Part shown: piece by piece, positions 13,926-21,659 of the stretch | How positions within the stretch are numbered: the first letter of the stretch is position 1 | How the letters are laid out: each line of letters starts with the position of its first letter | Source of the DNA: an uncultured Francisella sp. | GTDB lineage: Bacteria; Pseudomonadota; Gammaproteobacteria; Burkholderiales; Neisseriaceae | DNA: 21,659 nt | Assembly (NCBI GenBank): GCA_943914555.1 | Contig: CALUCM010000021.1 | Coordinates: 1-21,659 of the forward strand | Direction: 5' to 3' | Notes under the pieces: model-generated | What the model was told of the DNA's origin: nothing | The model's database searches: none | What the model saw: the letters and a program-made list of their open reading frames with translations, nothing else | Made by a program: the position numbers and the translations under genes

Positions 13926-16900
13926 ATGATGCACACAGTGGATTTAAGACAAGTTCTTGCAAAGGATCGATTTTTTTTGCAACAGCAAAGATTTCGTCAT
14001 CAAGAAAGGGATGCTTTATGGCAGAAGGTTTATCAAACATCTCATCACCATTATTTGCGGCGTTTGCAACATAAACCCCGTACTCATTATGCACAAAGGT
14101 TGCCTGTATTAGATAAAGCAAAACAGATCAAGACAGCAATTACTCAACATCAGGTGGTAATTATCTGCGGTGAAACGGGTTCAGGAAAAACAACCCAAAT
14201 CCCTAAATTTTGTTTAGATGTAGGGTTAGGCGTCTCTGGCATGATTGGGCATACTCAGCCCAGACGCATTGCGGCTCGATCTGTGGCAACCCGTGTAGCG
14301 GATGAGCTTAATTGTGTTTTAGGTAAGCAAGTAGGCTATAAGGTGCGTTTTAATGATGTAACCAGTCGTGATACTTATATTAAGGTGATGACTGATGGTA
14401 TTTTGCTTTCTGAAATTCGCAGTGATCGCTATTTATTGGCTTACGATACAGTTATTATTGATGAAGCGCATGAAAGAAGTCTAAATATTGATTTTTTATT
14501 GGGTTATCTTAAGAAAATTTTGCCTAAGCGTAATGACTTAAAACTGATCATTACTTCAGCCACCATTGATGTCGAGCGATTTAGTCAACACTTTCATCAA
14601 GCACCAGTAATTGAGGTTTCTGGCAAAATTTACCCTGTTGAAATCCGTTATCGCCCATTTGATGTGCAAGATGAAAATGAGGCCGACTTAAGTTTACCTG
14701 AAGCGATATCTGAAACAATACAGGAATTGTGGCAAGTTCAAAAGGAAGATGTATTAGTGTTTCTGCCAGGAGAGCGTGAGATTAAAGAAGCACAAGATGC
14801 TTTGAACCAAAATGAATTTTTTTCACATAGCGAAATTATTCCTTTATTTTCTAAATTATCAGTCAAAGGGCAACAACAAATTTTTAGACGAAGTGCACAT
14901 CAAGCAGCACGTATTATTTTAAGTACTAATATTGCAGAAACTTCACTAACTGTACCCGGTATTAAATATGTGATTGATAGCGGTTTAGCAAAAGTAAGAC
15001 GCTATGCGACACGGGCTAAGGTAGAGCAATTACGCGTAGAGAAAATCTCACAGGCAGCTGCAAAACAGCGGGCGGGGCGCTGCGGTAGGATTAGTGCAGG
15101 GGTATGCGTGCGCTTGTATTCAAAAGAAGATTTTGAACAACGATCAGCATTTACTGATCCTGAGATCGTACGCTCTAATTTGGCCCGTGTGATTTTATTA
15201 TTGTCTTATCTTCGTTTTGGTGATATTGAGCGATTTCCTTTTATGGATATGCCAGATGCACGTTTAATTAGAAATGGTAAGCAAACACTTTATGAACTGG
15301 GAGCTTTAGATGAGCAGCGTCAGATTACTGAGCTCGGTAAACAGATGGCTCAATTGCCTCTTGATCCACAATTAGCCAGAATTCTTCTTGCTGCCAAAAC
15401 TCATCATTGTGTTTATGAATTATTAATTATTATCTCAGTTCTTTCTATTCAGGATCCTAAAGAAAGCCCTTTAGATCAACGAGAAGCTGCCCAACAAGCC
15501 CATAGGGTTTTTCATGATCCTCGTTCTGATTTTTTAAGTGATTTAAAATTGTGGCATTTTTTTGCAGAAAAAATACAAGAATGTTCTAATAAGCAGATTT
15601 ATGCGTTTTGTCAGCAGTATTTTCTTTCTTATTCACGTATGCGCGAATGGCGCGATATTTTCTTTGAACTTAAAGGGCTAGTCGACCAAATGGGCTGGCG
15701 TATAGCAAGAGGTGATAATTTACTTCCCGAAAAAGAGCCATACCGTTATGAATTGATTCATCGTGCTTTGCTTAGTGGTTTAGGTATGCAAGTAGGCAAG
15801 AAAGATTTGAAAGAAAAATATTATATGGGGGTCCATAGTGGACATATTTATATTTTCCCTACTTCTGTTTTATTTAAAAAAAGTCCTGTTTGGATCATGG
15901 CAGAAGAATTGGTACAGACCTCAAAATTATATGCGCGCAAAGTAGCTATGATTGAACCTGAATGGGTAGAGAAGGAACTTCCCCATCTTGTTAAGTCGCA
16001 TTATTTTAATCCGCGTTGGTCCAATCAAAAAGGTGAAGTGGTAGTGAGTGAAAGGGTAGCACTTTATTCATTGACTGTGGTACCAGAAAGAACAACAATG
16101 TTTGCTTGTATTGATTCGATTGCTTCGCGAGAGATTTTTATTAAAGAAGGGTTGATTGTGGGGGAATTAAATTTAAACGCGAAATTTTATTTAAACAATC
16201 AAAATATTATTAATCAAGTAAAAGAACTTGAACAGGCTCAACGACAAGATTTCGCTTGGCAAGAAACGCTTTTTCATTTTTACGATGAACGTCTTGCGCA
16301 AGAGGTTGTTGGCATGATCAGCTTAAAGCAATGGTTAAGAGAGTCACCCACTGATCGTAATGATCTATTAAGTGTGAAGCTTAATGATCTGATTCATATC
16401 CCACAACGTTTGCAAGTAGAAGCACAGTTTCCTAAAACTTTCTCTTTAGCAGGCATTTTGTTAACTTTAAGCTATCGTTTTGAACCTCACCATCCCAAGG
16501 ATGGTGTCACCTTACACGTTCCTTTAGAATTGCTCAATAAGATTAATCCACTAACCTTAGAATGGTTAGTTCCTGGTTTGATCCGAGAAAAATTATACTG
16601 TTTAATTAAAGCATTACCCAAAAAAATACGTAAAATTTGTGTTCCTATTCCTCAATTTGTCACTCGATTTTTAGAGAGTCAACCCAGCAAAAATCAATCA
16701 ATTTATTCACAGCTTTCATTTGCTATTGCTAAAGAAGCAGGAGATATTTCTTTACAAGAAGAAATTGATGTTCCATCTTGGCGAGGTATAGAGATACCTG
16801 CACATTTAGTGATGAATATTCAAGTTGTTGATCAACATGGTCATGAACTAGCTATGGGTCGTGATTTATTGACATTGCGTAAGGCATTGTCTGAAGAAGC

Positions 16901-17819
16901 AAAAAATGCCTTTCAACGTTTAGGTTATGAAGAGTTAGGTATAGAAAAAACAGAAGTTGCTCATTGGAATATTGGTACTATTCCTCGCAGCATTAAATTC
17001 TACAATAAAGACAGGTTATTGATGGCTTATCCTGCTTTATGTCATGTTGTTGATAAGGACCGAATTTCTTTATGTATGTTTGATACTGAGAGTGCGGCTC
17101 AAGAGGCACATCGTCAAGGGTTGATTGCTTTAATGCAGTTACAATTAAAAACACAGATGAAAGATCTGCAAAAGTTTCAGTGGCTGGATTTTGTTACTAT
17201 TGTCTTGTCATTTAACAATATTTACAACAGTGAGCAGTTGAAAAAAGATTTATTAGCAGCAGTGAGTGCGGCTGCTTTTTGGGATAAAGATACCCCACTG
17301 GCATATGATGAACGTACTTTTCAAAGGCAAATCGATGTGGCAAGGAGGCGTTTGCCTTCGATAAAAAGTGAGTTGGCCAAATACTTATCAGAGGTGGCCT
17401 ATCATTATCGTCAGTTAGGAAATCAAATACCGTCTCACCCTTTAAAAGATTTAGTGAATGAACAATTATCTACCTTAATCTATAGAGGTTTTGTGCATGA
17501 CACACCATGGGTACTTTGGCCGAGACTACCTATTTATTTAAAGGCTCTTGGCTTAAGGTTGGAAAAGTATGTTCATCGACGTGGGTATGATGAACAAAAT
17601 CAGATAGAAATCAATAAATTAGAACAAATATGGCATCAAGCACAGCAAACAGCTCAACCTGAAGAGCAAAAGTGGCAGGAAGCGCTGCAGGAGTTTCGAT
17701 GGAAACTACAAGAACTTCGTATCTCTTTATTTGCCCAAGAACTGAAAACACTTTACCCAGTCTCAGTGGTTAGGCTGCAAAAAGAATGGCAGTTATTATT
17801 AAAGCGTTTTAACAAGTAA
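13926..17819 (+). CDS. hrpA: ATP-dependent RNA helicase HrpA (DEAH box)
   Basis: 1297-residue DEAH/RHA-type RNA helicase, nearly the same length as E. coli HrpA (1300). Helicase motifs are intact: Walker A GETGSGKTT (82-90), motif Ia TQPRRIAA (110-117), DEAH (179-182), SAT (211-213), and QRAGRCGR (381-388). The winged-helix, HA2 and OB-like regions follow, and a long C-terminal DUF3418 region is typical of HrpA and absent from shorter HrpB. The enzyme is cytoplasmic and uses ATP to remodel RNA-protein complexes. Work in E. coli implicates HrpA in mRNA processing and in rescue of stalled or collided ribosomes. Two ATG codons (13926, 13929) could start the protein, and no clear ribosome-binding site precedes them. 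It is transcribed alone, probably from the extended -10 element upstream. Confidence 0.96.
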   Translation: MMHTVDLRQVLAKDRFFLQQQRFRHQERDALWQKVYQTSHHHYLRRLQHKPRTHYAQRLPVLDKAKQIKTAITQHQVVIICGETGSGKTTQIPKFCLDVGLGVSGMIGHTQPRRIAARSVATRVADELNCVLGKQVGYKVRFNDVTSRDTYIKVMTDGILLSEIRSDRYLLAYDTVIIDEAHERSLNIDFLLGYLKKILPKRNDLKLIITSATIDVERFSQHFHQAPVIEVSGKIYPVEIRYRPFDVQDENEADLSLPEAISETIQELWQVQKEDVLVFLPGEREIKEAQDALNQNEFFSHSEIIPLFSKLSVKGQQQIFRRSAHQAARIILSTNIAETSLTVPGIKYVIDSGLAKVRRYATRAKVEQLRVEKISQAAAKQRAGRCGRISAGVCVRLYSKEDFEQRSAFTDPEIVRSNLARVILLLSYLRFGDIERFPFMDMPDARLIRNGKQTLYELGALDEQRQITELGKQMAQLPLDPQLARILLAAKTHHCVYELLIIISVLSIQDPKESPLDQREAAQQAHRVFHDPRSDFLSDLKLWHFFAEKIQECSNKQIYAFCQQYFLSYSRMREWRDIFFELKGLVDQMGWRIARGDNLLPEKEPYRYELIHRALLSGLGMQVGKKDLKEKYYMGVHSGHIYIFPTSVLFKKSPVWIMAEELVQTSKLYARKVAMIEPEWVEKELPHLVKSHYFNPRWSNQKGEVVVSERVALYSLTVVPERTTMFACIDSIASREIFIKEGLIVGELNLNAKFYLNNQNIINQVKELEQAQRQDFAWQETLFHFYDERLAQEVVGMISLKQWLRESPTDRNDLLSVKLNDLIHIPQRLQVEAQFPKTFSLAGILLTLSYRFEPHHPKDGVTLHVPLELLNKINPLTLEWLVPGLIREKLYCLIKALPKKIRKICVPIPQFVTRFLESQPSKNQSIYSQLSFAIAKEAGDISLQEEIDVPSWRGIEIPAHLVMNIQVVDQHGHELAMGRDLLTLRKALSEEAKNAFQRLGYEELGIEKTEVAHWNIGTIPRSIKFYNKDRLLMAYPALCHVVDKDRISLCMFDTESAAQEAHRQGLIALMQLQLKTQMKDLQKFQWLDFVTIVLSFNNIYNSEQLKKDLLAAVSAAAFWDKDTPLAYDERTFQRQIDVARRRLPSIKSELAKYLSEVAYHYRQLGNQIPSHPLKDLVNEQLSTLIYRGFVHDTPWVLWPRLPIYLKALGLRLEKYVHRRGYDEQNQIEINKLEQIWHQAQQTAQPEEQKWQEALQEFRWKLQELRISLFAQELKTLYPVSVVRLQKEWQLLLKRFNK

Positions 17820-17862
17820 TATTGACTATTGTGAGGACATTTTTATAAATCTAGATCAAACT

Positions 17863-17896
17863 ATAAAGAGCCTACCAAAGATGGCAGACTCTTTAT
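17863..17896. terminator. Hairpin between convergent hrpA and SnoaL-like gene
   Basis: ATAAAGAG (17863-17870) pairs with CTCTTTAT (17889-17896), and further short pairing inside (CC/GG) extends the stem. It sits in the 104-base gap between convergent genes. Neither side has a long T run, so it is a moderate two-way terminator candidate. Confidence 0.5.
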
Positions 17897-17923
17897 GGTG
17901 AGAAATGAATGACTGATGGTCAT

Positions 17924-18340
17924 TTAGGCATTTAAATAATTTTGGATCAGAATGATTTTACCTTCTTCATTGAATTTGAAGACAGAGCGAGATTCATTTT
18001 TTACAACATCGCCCTTTTTATAAGGCGCTTGTGGACCAAGATCCTTATTCATTGTTCCTTCAAAAGCAATTTTAATTTCAACGGTATCCCCTTTTTCATG
18101 GATGCTCGCAATCTCAATCTTAGGTTTATCGAAGATGTCCATCATTTGTTTCATCGCCTTAACTGCTTCTTCACCGCCAGAACGCTTAAATTGATCAACG
18201 CCATAGATATAACGCACAAAACTGGGGGAGGTACTGATATTTTGGATTTCAATGTCTCGTGCAAAATCTTTTGCCATAGCCTCAGTATTCATATCTAAGC
18301 TTGCTTTGAAGTAGTCTTGTACAATTTTTTTAAAACTCAT
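17924..18340 (-). CDS. SnoaL/NTF2-like fold protein
   Basis: 138-residue soluble protein that looks like the SnoaL-like/NTF2-like superfamily, small alpha-beta cone folds that act as enzymes (cyclases, isomerases) or ligand-binding modules. The pattern is an N-terminal helix with DYFKASLDMNTEAMAKDFARD, a middle FKRSGGEEAVKAMKQMMDIF helix, and three C-terminal strands, EIASIHEKGDTVEIKIAFEG, SRSVFKFNEEGKIILIQNYL. The ending, in which a strand is followed by a conserved turn and QNY, is typical of the superfamily. I cannot name a substrate, and catalytic residues are not recognisable. There is no signal peptide. AGAGGA lies seven bases before the ATG, and a perfect extended -10 element lies upstream at 18382-18390. 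The gene forms its own unit. Confidence 0.65.
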   Translation of the reverse strand: MSFKKIVQDYFKASLDMNTEAMAKDFARDIEIQNISTSPSFVRYIYGVDQFKRSGGEEAVKAMKQMMDIFDKPKIEIASIHEKGDTVEIKIAFEGTMNKDLGPQAPYKKGDVVKNESRSVFKFNEEGKIILIQNYLNA

Positions 18341-18381
18341 AATTTAGTCCTCTTTGTTTATTAAAATGTATAGATAGCTAG

Positions 18382-18390
18382 ATTATAGCA
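18382..18390 (-). promoter_or_regulatory. Extended -10 promoter of the SnoaL-like gene
   Basis: On the minus strand TGCTATAAT is a perfect extended -10 element (TG, one base, TATAAT). The -35 region is poor. The leader to the ATG would be about 35 bases and includes the AGAGGA site. Confidence 0.6.
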
Positions 18391-18597
18391 AGAGCTAAGA
18401 GTTTCCTTGTAGGACTAATTGATCAGAAAAATTTGCTAAATTATGACGTAACTATCAGATGATTAATAAAAAATTAAACCGTTGTATTAGCCTAATTTAA
18501 AAACTCAAACCGTGAAATTAACTAAAAAAAAATATAAAATAATTCAAAAGTGTGGTACATAAACACAGATATGTAAAATTTATACAAAAAATTTTAT

Positions 18598-19575
18598 TTA
18601 AGGAGTTAAAGCAGTGACTGTGTAGCCTGCTTTGCGTAGCTGATGGATTAGACCGTCAGTCCCATATAGATGAAGTAAACCGACCACATATAAATTTTTA
18701 TGCTGCGGTAACTCTTTCAGAAGAACAGGCATCCAATGTTGATTACGCTTTTTTAATAATTCTTCTCTTAACCATTGGGCAGAGGCGATGCCGTCTTGTC
18801 CTAATAAAACATAGGAAAAAGGATTGTTTTCTGGATGAATAGCAGCGTCGATGGTGTGTAAGTCGGTTTTACTATGATAGATATAATACATTTGACGCAT
18901 AGAAGATTCAGCCAGCAGAGGATTATTGACGATTTGATCAATGTCGTTTTTTATCAGGTAAAGAGGTTTATCTTTTAAGATATAATAGCGAAACATGTGC
19001 GATTCAAGGCCTTTGATTTTTTTGTTTGATTGCCTTGCTTGATTGATAATTAATTGATCTACCCCCTTATTATTGGTAAAGTTTTTTTGTATCAAAAGTT
19101 GTTGTAAATAAAGTGGTAATATCCATGGTTCCATTTTCTCTAATTTATTAATATCAATAGGGATATTTTTTTCTTTGGCAATGGACAAGCAAAATTCTTT
19201 TACTTTCTTAAAGCGCTCTTTACCAATTTTGTCACTTAAAGTTCTACCACTTTGCTGATCAAACATTTTATTTAAAAAAAGGAGGTAATCAGGATCAGTT
19301 GGGTGCTGTGGATCTTCGGGAAACAAAACTTCGCTATAGACTGTATCTACTTCCTGCACAGTGTTTTGAATATGTGGCGGTAAAACACTGTCTTCCTTCC
19401 CAAAATGTAATGATCCTACTAAATAAGAAACCGGTTGACCTGCTTTACTAATGGACCAAAATTGGCTGGTGATGTTATCTTCTCTTTCTGGTTGAGTAGA
19501 TCCATGACAAGCGGCAAATAGGAAGGTGATTAGAACAATAAGTTGTCGGTATATGTGCTTAAAAGATGACACCAT
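18598..19575 (-). CDS. TraB/GumN family lipoprotein
   Basis: 325-residue member of the TraB/GumN superfamily (also compared with Tiki-type metalloproteases). Family motifs appear in order: YLVGSLHFG near residue 51 (the GxxH motif), EVLFPE near 79, GVDQLIINQARQSNKKIKGLES near 170-190, RNQHWMPVLLKEL near 283, and the C-terminal VVGLLHLYGTDGLIHQLRKAGYTV with the second GxxH. These histidine- and glutamate-containing motifs are the proposed metal site. A signal peptide ends in LFAAC with Cys23 as the likely lipid anchor. The +2 residue is His, so outer-membrane sorting is the default expectation. Its substrate is unknown. No good ribosome-binding site precedes the ATG. It follows ogt on the same strand with a 69-base gap, so it could be co-transcribed or use a TATAAT-like element within that gap. 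Confidence 0.85.
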   Translation of the reverse strand: MVSSFKHIYRQLIVLITFLFAACHGSTQPEREDNITSQFWSISKAGQPVSYLVGSLHFGKEDSVLPPHIQNTVQEVDTVYSEVLFPEDPQHPTDPDYLLFLNKMFDQQSGRTLSDKIGKERFKKVKEFCLSIAKEKNIPIDINKLEKMEPWILPLYLQQLLIQKNFTNNKGVDQLIINQARQSNKKIKGLESHMFRYYILKDKPLYLIKNDIDQIVNNPLLAESSMRQMYYIYHSKTDLHTIDAAIHPENNPFSYVLLGQDGIASAQWLREELLKKRNQHWMPVLLKELPQHKNLYVVGLLHLYGTDGLIHQLRKAGYTVTALTP

Positions 19576-19644
19576 TTTTTAAATGTAATTAATCATGTTT
19601 GATAAGTAATTATAAATCATTAATCCTTTTGCTAAGTGATTTTA

Positions 19645-20253
19645 CTAGGATTGAAGGTGGTGAAATTCTAATGCTAATAATTTTTGTTTGATTTCCAAAC
19701 CAGGCCTATAACCGCCAAGCCGGTTGTTACTGCCCACCACGCGATGACAGGGTACAATAATCTCTATGGGATTACAAGCATTGGCATTAGCTACTGCCCG
19801 AATAGCGCTAGGCATGGCAAGGAGTAGAGCCTCTTCTTTATAGCTTATTGTGGTTGCATAAGGAATGGTCTGTAAAAAATCCCACACTTTTTCTTGAAAG
19901 AGAGTGCCTCTAGGTGTCATAGGTAGATTAAAGCTACGTACTTTTCCTTGTAAATAATTTTGCAGTTGAGCAGCAGTATTTTGCGACAGCTCACTTTGTG
20001 TTGCACAGTAAACCATGTTCGTTTGGTGGTATTTGGCAAGGTGCCTTAAAAGAGCATTAAGGTGGGAAGCATGATAGTAATATAAGGCACACAGTTTGTC
20101 TTTTTTATCAGCGCAAAGATAAGTGCCTAAATCAGTGAGGATCAATGATAAAAATAGTTTTGAACAATTTCTTTTATTTAATCCAAAAGCGATATTGATA
20201 TTTTCAATATTATTCAGTAGGATGTCAGCTTTGGTAGGGTTCTGCGCTTGCAT
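19645..20253 (-). CDS. ogt: Methylated-DNA-[protein]-cysteine S-methyltransferase
   Basis: 202-residue O6-alkylguanine-DNA alkyltransferase, a suicide repair protein that moves the alkyl group from O6-alkylguanine (and O4-alkylthymine) to its own cysteine. The C-terminal domain is textbook: GTLFQEKVWDFLQTIPYATTISY (about 116-138), the DNA-binding helix with Arg152 in SAIRAVANANACNPI, the active site PCHRV with acceptor Cys169, then GSNNRLGGYRPGLEIKQKLLALE. The N-terminal 110 residues are diverged but end in the usual YLQGKVRSFNLP. There is no AraC or Ada-type zinc domain, so it is a stand-alone Ogt/AdaC-type enzyme. It runs divergently from the small membrane gene at 20298 with only 44 bases between start codons, and no clear ribosome-binding site is visible. 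Confidence 0.94.
   Translation of the reverse strand: MQAQNPTKADILLNNIENINIAFGLNKRNCSKLFLSLILTDLGTYLCADKKDKLCALYYYHASHLNALLRHLAKYHQTNMVYCATQSELSQNTAAQLQNYLQGKVRSFNLPMTPRGTLFQEKVWDFLQTIPYATTISYKEEALLLAMPSAIRAVANANACNPIEIIVPCHRVVGSNNRLGGYRPGLEIKQKLLALEFHHLQS
20195..20223 (+). promoter_or_regulatory. Candidate promoter of the 20298 membrane gene, inside ogt
   Basis: TTGATA (20195-20200, five of six) and TAGGAT (20218-20223, four of six) are 17 bases apart. The promoter would lie within the first codons of the divergent ogt gene, about 75 bases before the membrane protein start. Confidence 0.35.
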
Positions 20254-20297
20254 GGAAAACTAATGTCCCAGTTCGAAAGGAGATGGAGAAAAGAGTA

Positions 20298-20621
20298 ATG
20301 CGAATTATACACGGAGCCGATATGCAAGTAGCTGCTTTTCTCCTATTGGTAGAACAGATATTGCTTCTTATTGTTTGGATCGTTTTAGGAGAAATGAGTG
20401 GTGCGCTTACTCGGTACTTTATTCGGGTTGAGCTTCCAGATCTAGAAGATGGTATCGTACCTGATCTAATTGGCATTTTCGGGATGTTAAGTGGCGGTTT
20501 TTTGGGTGATGTTACCGATTCCTGTTCTAGTTTCTCTTTATCTCAAGTTGTTTTGCTTCCTTTTATTACTTGTCTGCTGTTTTTATCACTATATATTTTT
20601 CTTAAACGCAGATTGTCTTGA
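20298..20621 (+). CDS. Small three-helix membrane protein, possibly a diverged YeaQ/YmgE relative
   Basis: 107-residue protein with three predicted membrane helices: about 8-34, 60-75 with GIFGMLSGGFLGD, and 82-103 ending in KRR. The layout, with a Gly-containing first helix (VLGEMSGALTRYF), an acidic loop, and a GG-containing second helix, resembles GlsB/YeaQ/YmgE proteins like the one encoded 96 bases downstream. The similarity is weak and I infer only possible paralogy. ATG 20298 is preferred, with GGAG (20285-20288) nine bases upstream. The in-frame ATG at 20283 directly touches AAAGGAG and is a poor alternative. The acidic stretch ELPDLEDGIVPD between helices is unusual for that family. 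Function unknown. Confidence 0.6.
   Translation: MRIIHGADMQVAAFLLLVEQILLLIVWIVLGEMSGALTRYFIRVELPDLEDGIVPDLIGIFGMLSGGFLGDVTDSCSSFSLSQVVLLPFITCLLFLSLYIFLKRRLS
20304..20309 (-). promoter_or_regulatory. Candidate -10 element of ogt
   Basis: A perfect TATAAT on the minus strand, about 50 bases before the ogt ATG and inside the first codons of the divergent membrane gene. The -35 region is weak. Confidence 0.35.
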
Positions 20622-20717
20622 AATAGCCCCCTAAATCTCTGAAATAATGTTATCATTACAAGTAGAGGGTCCCTTGTTGTTGGGGGTTTTAAGCTTTAAT
20701 TGAATAAGGAGCTATAT

Positions 20718-20975
20718 ATGTCAATTGTTTTGTGGATATTATTTGGTTTGATTATAGGTATCTTGGCGCGTTGGATTATGCCAGGTGCACAAGGCTTTGG
20801 TTGGATAGTTACCATCTTATTAGGTATCGTTGGTGCTTTTGTTGGTGGCTGGATAGGTAGCTTGTTATTTAGTCGTGATGTGGCAGGCACATTTGGTTGG
20901 TATGATATTGTGATGTCTGTGATCGGTGCCCTAATTGTCTTGTATGTTTATGGTTTGATCTCTAAGAAAAGATAA
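20718..20975 (+). CDS. GlsB/YeaQ/YmgE family stress-response membrane protein
   Basis: 85-residue membrane protein of the GlsB/YeaQ/YmgE (transglycosylase-associated) family. It has three helices: 2-17, 26-49 and 60-82. The family hallmarks are WILFGLIIGILARWIMPG, GFGWIVTILLGIVGAFVGGWIGSLLF and the ending VMSVIGALIVLYVYGLI. Family members are linked to general stress responses, with no known enzymatic activity. ATG 20718 is chosen because AAGGAG (20706-20711) lies six bases upstream. An upstream in-frame TTG at 20700 would place that site inside the gene. A strong terminator follows. With the gene at 20298 it may form a small operon, though the 96-base gap contains C5 and G5 runs that could pair, so separate expression is possible. 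Confidence 0.93.
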   Translation: MSIVLWILFGLIIGILARWIMPGAQGFGWIVTILLGIVGAFVGGWIGSLLFSRDVAGTFGWYDIVMSVIGALIVLYVYGLISKKR

Positions 20976-20990
20976 TTTAGTTTTATCTTG

Positions 20991-21025
20991 AAAAACCATC
21001 TACCTTTTTTGGTAGGTGGTTTTTT
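20991..21025 (+). terminator. Intrinsic terminator after the YeaQ/YmgE-type gene
   Basis: Bases 20991-21004 pair with 21011-21024 (14 bp, one G-U) around a T6 loop, and the stem ends in a T6 run. The A5 run at the 5' side would give a U run on the other strand, so it could work both ways. Confidence 0.9.
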
Positions 21026-21085
21026 ATATTCCATACCCAGGAAGTTTTGATTATTAATAGAATAGATCTTTTTTGATAAAGAAAT

Positions 21086-21114
21086 TTGCTAAAATAACTT
21101 CATTATCGTATAGT
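21086..21114 (+). promoter_or_regulatory. Promoter of tRNA-Ala
   Basis: TTGCTA (21086-21091), a 17-base spacer and TATAGT (21109-21114) stand 24 bases before the tRNA. The -10 box equals that of tRNA-Ser, and the following bases are GC-rich (TGGCGC), as in stringently controlled stable-RNA promoters. Confidence 0.68.
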
Positions 21115-21138
21115 TGGCGCACATCTTTCGTTTCGTAG

Positions 21139-21214
<76 letters not shown>

Positions 21215-21370
21215 GAAGATATTTTAGTGTAGCAGCTATGGCTGCTTCTCTACTGATCTATTGATAGTTTTAGTCTTTAATTAATCTTGCTATAGAGGTA
21301 TTGTTTATTGTGAGCAGATTTTTATAAAAAGCAATAATTACTTTACCCATGAATAAAAATTAAACTCAAG

Positions 21371-21595
21371 CTATTTTCCGCCATCCAAATCAGTTAGTGT
21401 GGGATAATGTTTGTAGAGAAATAGCAGTAAAGAAGCGTCAATTTCACTGATGACTTTACATACTGCTTGTGATAATTCGTCATATTCCTTTAGGACCTCT
21501 ATGTCCTCAATATCAAAGATTCGTGCCAATTCTTGAATCGCTTTTTGGGCACAGTTTTTTACTTGAGCAGCTACTGCGTTATCTTGATTTATCAT
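21371..21595 (-). CDS. Small acidic hypothetical protein
   Basis: 74-residue protein that I do not recognise. It is acidic and predicted to be mostly helical, with Cys at 15 and 46, an FDIEDIEVLKEYDEL segment around residues 27-41 and a hydrophobic LLLFLYKHYP stretch at 56-65. It ends in DLDGGK. There is no signal peptide, membrane helix or DNA-binding motif. A weak GTGAG lies seven bases before the ATG and a TATAAT lies 41 bases upstream on the same strand. Its gene lies alone beside tRNA-Ala near the window edge. Coding is likely from the upstream signals and length, but unproven. Confidence 0.5.
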   Translation of the reverse strand: MINQDNAVAAQVKNCAQKAIQELARIFDIEDIEVLKEYDELSQAVCKVISEIDASLLLFLYKHYPTLTDLDGGK

Positions 21596-21635
21596 CTATT
21601 TCTCACTTATGTCGCTATTAACGGTCAGATACTGC

Positions 21636-21641
21636 ATTATA
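21636..21641 (-). promoter_or_regulatory. Candidate -10 element of the 74-residue protein gene
   Basis: A perfect TATAAT on the minus strand, 41 bases before the ATG. The -35 position falls at the window edge and cannot be read. Confidence 0.35.
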
Positions 21642-21659
21642 ACCGATTTAGATTTAGCC

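Noticed and set aside
20617..20695. C5 (about 20627) and G5 (about 20685) runs that could pair between the two small membrane protein genes.
   Set aside because: The loop would be over 50 bases and the remaining pairing is patchy, so I cannot support a terminator or riboswitch call.

Overview
The window is an AT-rich stretch of bacterial chromosome that reads as a gammaproteobacterium. The markers are DarP/YjgA, IscX, DUF1841, a full-length HrpA helicase (1297 aa), the large membrane-anchored E. coli-type FadE, and tRNAs close to enterobacterial ones with CCA encoded. AT-richness together with this gene set would suit the Legionellales or a related host-associated lineage, but that placement is an inference. 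I see no insertion sequence, integrase, phage gene, CRISPR array, toxin-antitoxin pair or rRNA.

Layout. (1) 1-2100: a DUF1841 protein converges on iscX across a long imperfect hairpin. A divergent gene for a TonB-family protein follows, with no ExbB/ExbD beside it. (2) 2190-2780: a tRNA cluster with tRNA-Ser(GCT) on minus and tRNA-fMet plus tRNA-Phe on plus. Two of the tRNA promoters are easy to read. (3) 2843-3832: darP on minus, then a 438-base gap with two divergent promoters and a palindrome just before fadE. (4) 3833-10094: a beta-oxidation operon, fadE, a FadN-type hydratase/dehydrogenase fusion and fadA, with a strong hairpin between the first two genes and a clear terminator at the end. 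Together the three proteins carry out a full turn of the cycle from acyl-CoA to acetyl-CoA. (5) 10196-12209: lemA and two TPM-domain genes packed as an operon. (6) 12232-13679, minus: prfA (release factor 1) without its common neighbours hemA and prmC, and a small low-complexity lipoprotein gene with a near-consensus promoter and a perfect 15-bp terminator. (7) 13926-17819: hrpA, an ATP-dependent RNA helicase. (8) 17924-20253, minus: a SnoaL/NTF2-like protein, a TraB/GumN-family lipoprotein and an O6-alkylguanine-DNA alkyltransferase (ogt). (9) 20298-20975: two small membrane proteins, the second a clear GlsB/YeaQ/YmgE protein and the first possibly a diverged relative. (10) 21086-21595: tRNA-Ala(GGC) and an unrecognised 74-residue acidic protein.

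Most of the window is housekeeping DNA, and I do not see a convincing new multi-gene system. The items most worth a second look are the hairpin inside the fad operon and the palindrome and long leader upstream of fadE, the unusually strong expression signals on the small Asp+2 lipoprotein, the PKT codon-recognition tripeptide in release factor 1, and the structured inverted repeat between the DUF1841 gene and iscX.
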